From Apostichopus japonicus (lineage: Eukaryota > Echinodermata > Holothuroidea > Aspidochirotida > Stichopodidae): a DNA stretch of 64,000 bases. Shown here in pieces: positions 1 through 11,225 of the stretch; within the stretch, counting starts at the first letter, position 1, and each line of letters opens with the position of its first letter. The notes beneath the pieces were generated by a model. That model did no database searches, was not told the DNA's origin, and worked only from the letters and a program-made list of their open reading frames with translations. The stretch lies in NCBI RefSeq assembly GCF_037975245.1, contig NC_092569.1, positions 13,972,501-14,036,500 on the forward strand. The letters are read 5' to 3'. The translations under genes were made by a program, and so were the position numbers.

Positions 1-161
1 AATATAAGTAATGATGTTTTGATGTTACCAGTGATTGCACACAAATAAAGGGGTGTATACAGTAAAATATAAGTAATGATGTATTGATGGTACCAGTAAC
101 TGCACACAAATAAAGAGGTGTATACAGTAAAATATATGTAATGATGTTTTGATGGTACCAG

Positions 162-1860
162 CTACTGCACACAAATAAAGCTGTGTATACAGTAAAATAT
201 AAGTAATGATGTTTTGATGTTACCAGTGATTGCACACAAATAAAGATGTGTATAGAGTAAAATATAAGTAATGATGTTTTGATGGTACCAGCTACTGCAC
301 ACAAATAAAGGGGTGTATACAGTAAAATATAAGTAATGATGTATTGATGGTACCATCTACCGCACACAAATAAAGAGGTGTATACAGTAAAATATACTTA
401 ATGATGTTTTGATGGTACCAGCTACTGCACACAAATAAAGGGGTGTATACAGTAAAATAAAAGTAATGATGTTTTGATGGTACCAGTTACTGCACACAAT
501 TTAAGAGGTGTATACAGTAAAATATACGTAATGATGTTTTGATGGTACAAGCTACTGCACACAAATAAAGGGGTGTATTAAGTAAAATTTAAGTAATGAT
601 GTTTTGATGGTACCAGCTACTGCACACAAATAAAGGGGTGTATACAGTAAAATATAAGTAATGATGTATTAATGGTACCAGTAACTGCACACAAATAAAG
701 AGGTGTATACAGTAAAATATACGTAATGATGTTTTGATGGTACCAGCTACTGCACACAAATAAAGGGGTGTATACAGTAAAATATAAGTAATGATGTTTT
801 GATGGTACCAGTTGCTGCACACAATTAAAGAGGTGTATACAGTAAAATATAAGCAATGGTGTTTTGATGGTACCAGTGGCTGCACACAAATAAAGGGGTG
901 GATACAGTAAAATATAAGTAATGATGTTTTGATGGTACCAGTTATTGCACACATGAAGAGGTGTATACAGTAAAATATAAGTAATGATGTTGTGATGGTG
1001 CCAGTTACTGAACACAAATAAAGCTGTGTATACAGTAAAATATAAGTAATGATGTTTTGATGTTACCAGTGATTGCACACAAATAAAGATGTGTATAGAG
1101 TAAAATATAAGTAATGATGTTTTGATGGTACCAGCTACTGCACACAAATAAAGGGGTGTATACAGTAAAATATAAGTAATGATGTATTGATGGTACCATC
1201 TACCGCACACAAATAAAGAGGTGTATACAGTAAAATATACTTAATGATGTTTTGATGGTACCAGCTACTGCACACAAATAAAGGGGTGTATACAGTAAAA
1301 TAAAAGTAATGATGTTTTGATGGTACCAGTTACTGCACACAATTTAAGAGGTGTATACAGTAAAATATACGTAATGATGTTTTGATGGTACAAGCTACTG
1401 CACACAAATAAAGGGGTGTATTAAGTAAAATTTAAGTAATGATGTTTTGATGGTACCAGCTACTGCACACAAATAAAGGGGTGTATACAGTAAAATATAA
1501 GTAATGATGTATTAATGGTACCAGTAACTGCACACAAATAAAGAGGTGTATACAGTAAAATATACGTAATGATGTTTTGATGGTACCAGCTACTGCACAC
1601 AAATAAAGGGGTGTATACAGTAAAATATAAGTAATGATGTTTTGATGGTACCAGTTGCTGCACACAATTAAAGAGGTGTATACAGTAAAATATAAGCAAT
1701 GGTGTTTTGATGGTACCAGTGGCTGCACACAAATAAAGGGGTGGATACAGTAAAATATAAGTAATGATGTTTTGATGGTACCAGTTATTGCACACATGAA
1801 GAGGTGTATACAGTAAAATATAAGTAATGATGTTGTGATGGTGCCAGTTATTGCACACAA
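162..1860. repeat. Higher-order duplication in the 65-bp array (843-bp period)
   Basis: A block of about 13 units starting near 162 recurs 843 bp later with the same private variants, for example the short unit with ACACATGAAGAGG at about 951 and 1794 and the GTATTAAG variant at about 577 and 1420. Shared rare variants in the same order show that a multi-unit block was copied, not single units. Confidence 0.85.
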
Positions 1861-2760
1861 ATAAAGGGGTGTATACAGTAAAATATAAGTAATGATGTAT
1901 TAATGGTACCAGTAACTGCACACAAATAAAGAGGTGTATACAGTAAAATATACTTAATGATGTTTTGATGGTACCAGCTACTGCACACAAATAAAGGGGT
2001 GTATACAGTAAAATATAAGTAATGATGTTTTGATGGTACCAGTTGCTGCACACAATTAAAGAGGTGTATACAGTAAAATATAAGCAATGGTGTTTTGATG
2101 GTACCAGTGGCTGCACACAAATAAAGGGGTGGATACAGTAAAATATAAGTAATGATGTTTTGATGTTACCAGTGATTGCACACAAATAAAGATGTGTATA
2201 GAGTAAAATATAAGTAATGATGTTTTGATGGTACCAGCTACTGCACACAAATAAAGGGGTGTATACAGTAAAATATAAGTAATGATGTTTTGATGGTACC
2301 AGCTACTGCACACAAATAAAGAGGTGTATACAGTAAAATATACGTGTAATGATGTTTTGATGGTACCAGCTACTGCACACAAATAAGGGGTGTATACAGT
2401 AAAATATAAGTAATGATGTTTTGATGGTACCATCTACCGCACACAAATAAAGAGGTGTATACAGTAAAATATATGTAATGATGTTTTAATGGTACCAGCT
2501 ACTGCACACAAATAAAGGGGTGTATAAAGTAAAATATAAGTAATGATGTTTTGATGTTACCAGTGACTGCACACAAATAAAGGGGTGGATACAGTGAAAT
2601 ATAAGTAATGATGTTTTGATGGTACCAGTAACTGCACACAATTAAAGAGGTGTATACTGTAAAATATACGTAATGATGTTTTGATGGTACAAGCTACTGC
2701 ACACAAATAAAGGGGTGTATACAGTAAAATTTAAGTAATGATGTTTTGATGGTACCATCT

Positions 2761-4845
2761 ACCGCACACAAATAAAGGGGTGTATAAAGTAAAATATAAG
2801 TAATGATGTTTTGATGGTACCAGCTACTGCACACAAATAAGGGGTGTATACATTAAAATATAAGTAATGATGTTTTGATGGTACCAGTGATTGCACACAA
2901 ATAAAGATGTGTATAGAGTAAAATATAAGTAATGATGTTTTGATGTTACCAGTGATTGCACACAAATAAAGGGGTGTATACAGTAAAATATACGTAATGA
3001 TGTTTTGATGGTACCAGCTACTGCACACAAATAAGGGGTGTATACATTAAAATATAAGTAATGATGTTTTGATGGTACCATCTACCGCACACAAATAAAG
3101 AGGTGTATACAGTAAAATATATGTAATGATGTTTTGATGGTACCAGCTACTTCACACAAATAAGGGGTGTATACATTAAAATATAAGTAATGATGTTTTG
3201 ATGGTACCATCTACCGCACACAAATAAAGAGGTGTATACAGTAAAATATATGTAATGATGTTTTGATGGTACCAGCTACTGCACACAAATAAAGGGGTGT
3301 ATACAGTAAAATATAAGTAATGATGTTTTGATGGTACCAGTTACTGCACACAATTAAAGAGGTGTATACAGTAAAATATACGTAATGATGTTTTGATGGT
3401 ACAAGCTACTGCACACAAATAAAGGGGTGTATAAAGTAAAATATAAGTAATGATGTTTTGATGGTACCAGTTAATGCACACAAATAAAGAGGTGTATACA
3501 GTAAAATATAAGTAATGATGTTTTGATGTTACCAGTGATTGCACACAAATAAAGAGGTGTATAGAGTAAAATATAAGTAATGATGTTTTGATGTTACCAG
3601 TGATTGCACACAAATAAAGGGGTGTATACAGTAAAATATAAGTAATGATGTATTGATGGTACCAGTAACTGCACACAAATAAAGAGGTGTATACAGTAAA
3701 ATATATGTAATGATGTTTTGATGGTACCAGCTACTGCACACAAATAAAGCTGTGTATACAGTAAAATATAAGTAATGATGTTTTGATGGTACCAGTTACT
3801 GCACACAATTAAAGAGGTGTATACAGTAAAATATAAGTAATGATGTTTTGATGGTACCAGCTACTGCACACAAATAAAGGGGTGTATACAGTAAAATATA
3901 AGTAATGATGTTTTGATGGTACCAGTGATTGCACACAAATAAAGATGTGTATAGAGTAAAATATAAGTAATGATGTTTTGATGTTACCAGTGATTGCACA
4001 CAAATAAAGGGGTTTATACAGTAAAATATACGTAATGATGTTTTGATGGTACCAGCTACTGCACACAAATAAGGGGTGTATACATTAAAATATAAGTAAT
4101 GATGTTTTGATGGTACCATCTACCGCACACAAATAAAGAGGTGTATACAGTAAAATATATGTAATGATGTTTTGATGGTACCAGCTACTTCACACAAATA
4201 AGGGGTGTATACATTAAAATATAAGTAATGATGTTTTGATGGTACCATCTACCGCACACAAATAAAGAGGTGTATACAGTAAAATATATGTAATGATGTT
4301 TTGATGGTACCAGCTACTGCACACAAATAAAGGGGTGTATACAGTAAAATATAAGTAATGATGTTTTGATGGTACCAGTTACTGCACACAATTAAAGAGG
4401 TGTATACAGTAAAATATACGTAATGATGTTTTGATGGTACAAGCTACTGCACACAAATAAAGGGGTGTATAAAGTAAAATATAAGTAATGATGTTTTGAT
4501 GGTACCAGTTAATGCACACAAATAAAGAGGTGTATACAGTAAAATATAAGTAATGATGTTTTGATGTTACCAGTGATTGCACACAAATAAAGAGGTGTAT
4601 AGAGTAAAATATAAGTAATGATGTTTTGATGTTACCAGTGATTGCACACATATAAAGGGGTGTATACAGTAAAATATAAGTAATGATGTATTGATGGTAC
4701 CAGTAACTGCACACAAATAAAGAGGTGTATACAGTAAAATATATGTAATGATGTTTTGATGGTACCAGCTACTGCACACAAATAAAGCTGTGTATACAGT
4801 AAAATATAAGTAATGATGTTTTGATGGTACCAGTTACTGCACACA
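2761..4845. repeat. Second higher-order duplication in the 65-bp array (1038-bp period)
   Basis: About 16 units from roughly 2761-3800 recur 1038 bp downstream with almost no difference, including the CTACTTCACAC variant (about 3146 and 4184) and the ACCAGTTAATGCAC variant (about 3466 and 4504). The near-identity implies a recent copy event, or an assembly effect. Confidence 0.85.
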
Positions 4846-5356
4846 ATTAAAGAGGTGTATACAGTAAAATATAAGTAATGATGTTTTGATGGTACCAGCT
4901 ACTGCACACAAATAAAGGGGTGTATACAGTAAAATATAAGTAATGATGTTTTGATGTTACCAGTGGCTGCACACAAATAAAGAGGTGTATACAGTAAAAT
5001 ATAAGTAATGATGTATTGATGGTACCAGTAACTGCACACAAATAAAGAGGTGTATACAGTAAAATATATGTAATGATGCTTTGATGGTACCAGCTACTGC
5101 ACACAAATAAAGGGGTGTATACAGTAAAATATAAGTAATGATGTTTTGATGGTACCAGTGGCTGCACACAAATAAAGGGGTGGATACAGTAAATGATAAG
5201 TAATGATGTTTTGATGGTACCAGTTATTGCACACAAATAAAGAGGTGTATACAGTAAAATATAAGTAATGATGTTTTAATGGTACCAGTTACTGAACACA
5301 AATAAAGAGGTGTATACACTTAAGTATAAGTAATGATGTTTTGACCGTACCAGCTA

Positions 5357-6639
5357 CAATATGAGTAATATAATATGTGCATGATGTATCAAATGTATAA
5401 CTTGCATTTTGCAAAATGTGTCCAAAAACTTCCTTTTTATGTAATTATTAAATGTTTCTTTGTAAAGTTAGTTTCTCAGATGAAGTCAAGTTCAAACACC
5501 CAAACATTGTTGCATTGATTTTCATCTATACCTTTACACCAAAAAATTACACAAAATGCAGCAACTAAATTGACTAATCTTATTATTAATTCGAATGTTT
5601 GTGGAATCAATAGAGAAGACCAATTTGTTCCTGTCACATCTATATTGTGTATTCATTTGTAGTATCTCTGGTTTTCTTCATGACTCTGGTTTTGATTTCA
5701 ACCATGGTAGACGAACAGCTATCATTTTCATTGAATTGAAGAAAACATCACAAAGTAAAGGAGCTTTGTTTATCCACACTTCCCAGTTTGTTAAAAATTT
5801 AACTTGCATATCCTGATTTGCACAATGGTATTTACTGATCCATTCTGTTTCCATTATGCTGTTTTTAATAATTACATTTCATAATGAGCCACACTTTTTT
5901 CATGTAAAAAGCAATGTTTCTCACTTGGCACATAAATTGTTTGTACGTCAAATTGTGTTAAGTGTAGTAAAAGGCCTTGTATGAATAAAGAAATTGTATG
6001 AAAATACATCCTAAAGAAAATAGTTAAAGGCTCTGTGTACTGTGCAGTTTCCTTGAAGAACAGAAAGTGATAACTGATGTTAGACAACCCCAGCCCCTGG
6101 ACATGAACTTCAGCCAGAGAACTTCCACACAGAGAATGGCACAGAAAACACCTAACCCTGGTAATTCCCAACTATCTTAAACTCATACCCCCTAGCATTT
6201 TCTGATCAATTTGGTGGGGCAACTTTATTTGTCTGAGGAGAGAGCTTTTGCATCAAACTGATTTAAAAATGTCCTTTATTAGTGATGAACATACTTTGAA
6301 AACTGGAAAGCAGGTTTTCAATTGGCCAGGACGCTGCTTGCCAGCTGAGCTTTCTTTTATTTTCGTCAGTCTATGGCTTATTGTACTCCAAGCCCTTTTC
6401 ATGTTCACAGTGAATGTAGCTGATGTTAGTAAGGTGAAATGGGGTACCCCTCCTATTATTTCTTGGTAGAAGACATCCGTAAATGTAGCAATTTGCAAAT
6501 GTTGTTATTGATGCAAAGCATTTCATGTCGCAGTGTGATTTGACACCACTGTCCTCAGGTACGCAATGAGCAAGGACATCTCAGAGGGGGCAAGTGGGGA
6601 TGTCTCACTCCCCAATCTTGGTAGAAAGTTGAAGGTTTA
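5357..6639. other. Unassigned unique sequence
   Basis: Non-repetitive AT-rich sequence after the minisatellite. Short open frames (for example 5595-5816 plus and 5872-6171 minus) show no domain, membrane or secretion pattern I recognise. I see no convincing exon or RNA gene. Confidence 0.6.
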
Positions 6640-7003
6640 CAGTCTTGTATGAGGCTAATGCCTCCTCACATGACTTTACAACTTAACCCCTGGTCATTGG
6701 TAACTTGTCACACCCACACACCGAAGTGTGCACAATTCAATCAATCTCTCCTGGAGCACCGCAGTGCACCACAACCACGTGTCCCACAGGGGACTTCCCA
6801 TAGGGTGCAGCCACAAACCGGCGCACGCAACTATATTTACAAGTTACCTCGCAGGTCCCCATTTATACACCTGGGTGAAGAGAGGCAATGGAGATAAAGC
6901 GCCTTGCCAAAGGACACAACGCAATGATCTGGCCAGGGCTCGAACCTGTAATCCTTAGATCACAAGTCCACTGCCTTAACCACTTGACTACAACGCCCTG
7001 ACA
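6640..7003 (-). mobile_element. tRNA-derived SINE
   Basis: Read on the minus strand from about 7003, the element starts with a tRNA-like head. The A-box-like TAGTCAAGTGGTTAAGGC lies at 6973-6990 and the B-box-like GGTTCGAGCCC at 6936-6946, the split internal RNA polymerase III promoter. The body continues with CCTTTGGCAAGGCGCTTTAT and a CACCCAGGTGTATAAATGG stretch, a pattern I associate with SINEs of marine invertebrates. Exact ends are uncertain and no clear target-site duplication was found. It is not a functional tRNA. Confidence 0.75.
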
Positions 7004-7512
7004 GTAGTTGGAAAATTTGAGTGCCGCAGTCGGAACTTGCCGACTGTCGCACTATAATTTACCTAGGCCTATTCATATATTCTTGTGATTGTGAATGGCC
7101 TAAAAATTTCGGTTAAGATTGTCCTTTAATCAGTCATATTTACGTTTTCCTTGCCACTTTGAGAAATTGTTTCTCGCGATCTTTATACTCCACCGTACAA
7201 AACTTCGTAAGATTTTGAATACTCTAAAAAAAAAAATGCCTAATAGAACATCTGTACAACGTTCGCCAGCTTCAATTTGGTTTATGTATGTACTAATTTT
7301 GCTATTGGGTGGGATGATCCTGTTCGCTAGCAGGCTGGCTTCAAATAAGTTCAGGATATATATGGTCTGTGGAATACAATAAAACACTCAATGCTAATCT
7401 ACGGAAGCTTAAAAGTGCCATCAACATAAGGAAAACTTTGCCCCATAAGTTGGACATTTTTCAGTAAATTGTTAAGATAACAACAATAGAATCTTATCAA
7501 AAATCAGGAAAA
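7004..7512. other. Unassigned sequence
   Basis: Two overlapping frames on opposite strands (7119-7382 plus, 7130-7387 minus) are open here, but neither resembles a known protein and no splice-site context supports them. Nothing else is visible. Confidence 0.5.
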
Positions 7513-7551
7513 TGTTGGATTGCTCAGTTGCTTTAACTGAGCAATCCAACA
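7513..7551. repeat. Perfect 17-bp hairpin
   Basis: The arm at 7513-7529 (TGTTGGATTGCTCAGTT) is the exact reverse complement of 7535-7551, with a 5-base loop. The palindrome is flanked by degenerate copies of the same words (GAGCAAT, TTTTCTGCA) up to about 7770. It probably belongs to a small repeat or inverted-repeat element beside the satellite array. Confidence 0.9.
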
Positions 7552-7621
7552 ATTTTCTGCATAATGTTTAATTGACAACTTATCATACCTCGTCAATTGG
7601 ACAGTTTGCTGCAAAATGTTC

Positions 7622-7773
7622 AATTGTTCACTTCATTCCAACTGAGCAATTGGACATTTTTCTGCAAAATGTTTAACTGACATCTTATCGTATCTCGTCA
7701 ACTCAACATTTTCTGCAACATGCTTAATTTTTCACTTAATTCCAAATGCTCAGTTGGAATGAAGTGAACAATT
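7622..7773. repeat. Perfect 27-bp inverted repeat spanning 152 bp
   Basis: The 27 bases at 7622-7648 (starting AATTGTTCACTTCATTCC) are exactly reverse complementary to 7747-7773. The interior contains further copies of TTTTCTGCAA and TCGTCAA. The structure ends about 110 bp before the first satellite monomer. Confidence 0.9.
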
Positions 7774-8284
7774 AAACAAATTTCACGTAAGTGATGAATA
7801 GCCGGGAAAGAACGTGGACACAAAAACCAAACTACCGAACGACTGATCCGCTTCCAACCCCAGTCCCCTTGCACCGGTACTGTGACTGTTACATTAACAT
7901 AGCTTTTGTAGTAGTCTATGTAGCCTTCAAGCAGATAAATTATACTCAGTTGTTTACTTGCTTAACCAGAGTGATTAATAAGTTTGTGAAATAATGGCCA
8001 GCGGTACAAATGTATCGAGAAAAAAAGTTGATGGGGACTTTAAAAGGCGGTCCCGGGAGCAGGAATGGGAGAGAATTCACACCCCTGCCTCTTTACCCTC
8101 TGAACAATTATTGAAAATAGAAGGCTTGAAGTAAGCCGGTGTTCATCCATGATTTAACACGGATAGGTTCTCAAATAAGCTACTGTAAAGCTTCTTGATC
8201 CTTGGGTAACTAAACTAAACTAATAATTAGCCAGAGTGAATACTGTTATGCTCGAAAACTAATAGGGTATTAAAGTCGTCGCAA

Positions 8285-8309
8285 CCCCCGCCCCTACCCA
8301 CAACGCCCC
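8285..8309 (-). other. C-rich tract: minus-strand G-quadruplex motif of the satellite unit
   Basis: Four C runs (CCCCC, CCCC, CCC, CCCC) separated by 1, 2 and 6 bases fit the G-quadruplex pattern on the minus strand. The tract is kept in essentially every 859-bp unit; this is the first copy. Confidence 0.8.
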
Positions 8310-8394
8310 TGGTAGCTTCCGTTTACCTAATTCCGTAAACGAGACGCTTGGACGTTTCTGAACAGATGGTTGGGCTAGAGTTACCCACGAAAGA

Positions 8395-8417
8395 GGGAAA
8401 GGGGGAGGGAGGTGGGG
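8395..8417 (+). other. G-rich tract: plus-strand G-quadruplex motif of the satellite unit
   Basis: GGG, GGGGG, GGG and GGGG runs separated by 3, 1 and 4 bases (starting GGGAAAGGGGGAGGG) fit a G-quadruplex pattern. The motif recurs in all full units about 110 bp after the C-rich tract, so each unit has one candidate on each strand. This is the first copy. Confidence 0.8.
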
Positions 8418-8653
8418 TTAGTGCGACCGTGTGAGTAGTTCGAAGTTTTTCAGCCCTTTCTTTGCGCTTTTATATGTGCCCCTCACAGTCTGATGATATA
8501 ATAAATAATATTAAACTTATCATAGATTATATTATTGATTATTTTCATTTATCATCAAAGTTTATTACATATCATATCTTTTGTCCCCGGAGAAATTACT
8601 CTACCACTCAATCCTCCCCACCGTTATCATAATGCTGTACTACGAATACATGT

Positions 8654-8708
8654 TTGTATTTCTCCTTAAGGGAAAATTTGCTTATTTCGACGTTAAGGAG
8701 AAATACAA
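8654..8708. repeat. 16-bp-arm hairpin of the satellite unit (first copy)
   Basis: TTGTATTTCTCCTTAA at 8654-8669 is the exact reverse complement of TTAAGGAGAAATACAA at 8693-8708, with a 23-base AT-rich loop. Both arms are unchanged in nearly all copies while nearby bases vary, so they are among the most stable parts of the unit. Confidence 0.9.
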
Positions 8709-11225
8709 GAAACCTGTATCTAATTAGAAATGCAAATTCTGGCAGTTACATTAACATAGCTTTTGTAGTAAACAGTCTATGTAGCCTTCAAGCAGATAGC
8801 TATACTCAGTTGCTTACTTGCTCAACCAGTGTGAATTTAAGATTGTGAAGTGAGGGCCAGTGGTACAAATGTATTGAGAAAAAAAGTTGACGGGGACTTT
8901 AAAAGGCGGTCCCGGGAGCAGGAATGGGAGAGATTTCACACCCCAGCCTCTTTACCCTCTGAACAATTATTGAAAAAAGAAGGCTTGAAGTAAGCCGGTG
9001 TTCATCCATGATCTAGCACGGATAGGTTCTCAAATAAGCTACTGTAAAGCTTCCTGATCCTTTGGTAACTAAACTAAACTAATAATTAGCCAGAGTGAAT
9101 ACTGTTATGCTCGAAAACTAATAGGGTATTAAAGTCGTCGCAACCCCCGCCCCTACCCACAACGCCCCTGGTAGCTTTCGTTTACCTAATTCCGTAAACG
9201 AGACGCTTGGACGTTTCTGAACAGATGGTTGGGCTAGAGTTACCCACGAAAGAGGGAAAGGGGGAGGGAGGTGGGGTTAGTGCGACCGTGTGAGTAGTTC
9301 GAAGTTTTTCAGCCCTTTCTTTGCGCTTTTATATGTGCCCCTCACAGTCTGATGATATAATAAATAATATTAAACTTATCATAGATTATATTATTGATTA
9401 TTTTCATTTATCATCAAGTTTATTACATATCATATCTTTTGTCCCCGGATTACTCTACCACTCAATCCTCCCCACCGTTACCATAATGCTGTACTACGAA
9501 TACATGTTTGTATTTCTCCTTAAGGGAAAATTTGCTTATTTCAACGTTAAGGAGAAATACAAGAAACTCGTATCTAATTAGAAATACAAATTTTGACTGT
9601 TACATTAACATAGCTTTTGTAGTAAATAGTCTATGTAGCCTTCAAGCTGATAGCTATACTCAGTTGCTTACTTGCTCAACCAGTGTGAATTTAAGATTGT
9701 GAAATGAGGGCCAGTGGTACAAATGTATCGAGAAAAAAAGTTGACGGGGACTTTAAAAGGCGGTCCCGGGGGCAGGAATGGGAGAGATTTCACACCCCAG
9801 CCTCTTTACCCTCTGAACAATTATTGAAAATAGAAGGCTTGAAGTAAGCCGGTGTTCATCCATGATTTAACACGGATAGGTTCTCAAATAAGCTACTGTA
9901 AAGCTTCCTGATCCTTGGGTAACTAAACTAAACTAATAATTAGCCAGAGTGAATACTGTTATGCTCGAAAACTAATAGGGTATTAAAGTCGTCGCAACCC
10001 CCGCCCCTACCCACAACGCCCCTGGTAGCTTCCGTTTACCTAATTCCGTAAACGAGACGCTTGGACGTTTCTGAACAGATGGTTGGGCTAGAGTTACCCA
10101 CGAAAGAGGGAAAGGGGGAGGGAGGTGGGGTTAGTGCGACCGTGTGAGTAGTTCGAAGTTTTTCAGCCCTTTCTTTGCGCTTTTATATGTGCCCCTCACA
10201 GTCTGATGATATAATAAATAATATTAAACTTATCATAGATTATATTATTGATTATTTTCATTTATCATCAAAGTTTATTACATATCATATGTTTTGTCCC
10301 CGGAGAAATTACTCTACCACTCAATCCTCCCCACCGTTACCATAATGCTGTACTACGAATACATGTTTGTATTTCTCCTTAAGGGAAAATTTGCTTATTT
10401 CAACGTTAAGGAGAAATACAAGAAACTCGTATCTAATTAGAAATGCAAATTTTGACTGTTACATTAACATAGCTTTTGTAGTAAATAGTCTATGTAGCCT
10501 TCAAGCAGATAGCTATACTCAGTTGCTTACTTGCTCAACCAGTGTGAATTTAAGATTGTGAAATGAGGGCCAGTGGTACAAATGTATCGAGAAAAAAGGT
10601 TGACGGGGACTTTAAAAGGCGGTCCCGGGAGCAGGAATGGGAGAGATTTCACACCCCTGCCTCTTTACCCTCTGAACAATTATTGAAAATAGAAGGCTTG
10701 AAGTAAGCCGGTGTTCATCCATGATTTAACACGGATAGGTTCTCAAATAAGCTACTGTAAAGCTTCTTGATCCTTGGGTAACTAAACTAAACTAATAATT
10801 AGCCAGAGTGAATACTGTTATGCTCGAAAACTAATAGGGTATTAAAGTCGTCGCAACCCCCGCCCCTACCCACAACGCCCCTGGTAGCTTTCCTTTACCT
10901 AATTCCGTAAACGAGACGCTTGGACGTTTCTGAACACATGGTTGGGCTAGAGTTACCCACGAAAGAGGGAAGGGGGGAGGGAGGTGGGGTTAGTGCGACC
11001 GTGTGAGTAGTTCGAAGTTTTTCAGCCCTTTCTTTGCGCTTTTATATGTGCCCCTCACAGTCTGATGATATAATAAATAATATTAAACTTATCATAGATT
11101 ATATTATTGATTATTTTCATTTATCATCAAAGTTTATTACATATCATATGTTTTGTCCCCGGAGAAATTACTCTACCACTCCATCCTCCCCACCGTTACC
11201 ATAATGCTGTACTACGAATACATGT

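Larger units (their letters stand above)
1..5356. repeat. 65-bp minisatellite array, about 82 copies
   Basis: A 65-bp unit repeats head to tail from the first base to about 5356, so the left edge of the array is outside the window. Every unit carries AAATAAAG, GGTGTATACAGTAAAAT, AAGTAATGATG, a KpnI-like GGTACC and CTGCACAC. Variation is mostly substitutions, with 1-2 bp indels and occasional short units. The last units decay around 5300-5356. Because 65 is not a multiple of 3 and the minus strand has few stops, long minus-strand open frames (up to 262 codons) appear with a 65-residue period; they follow the repeat and are not genes. Confidence 0.97.

Noticed and set aside
1-5236. Many minus-strand open frames of 64-262 codons
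   Set aside because: They repeat with the 65-bp unit, overlap in several frames at once and follow its indels; they are products of a low-stop tandem repeat.
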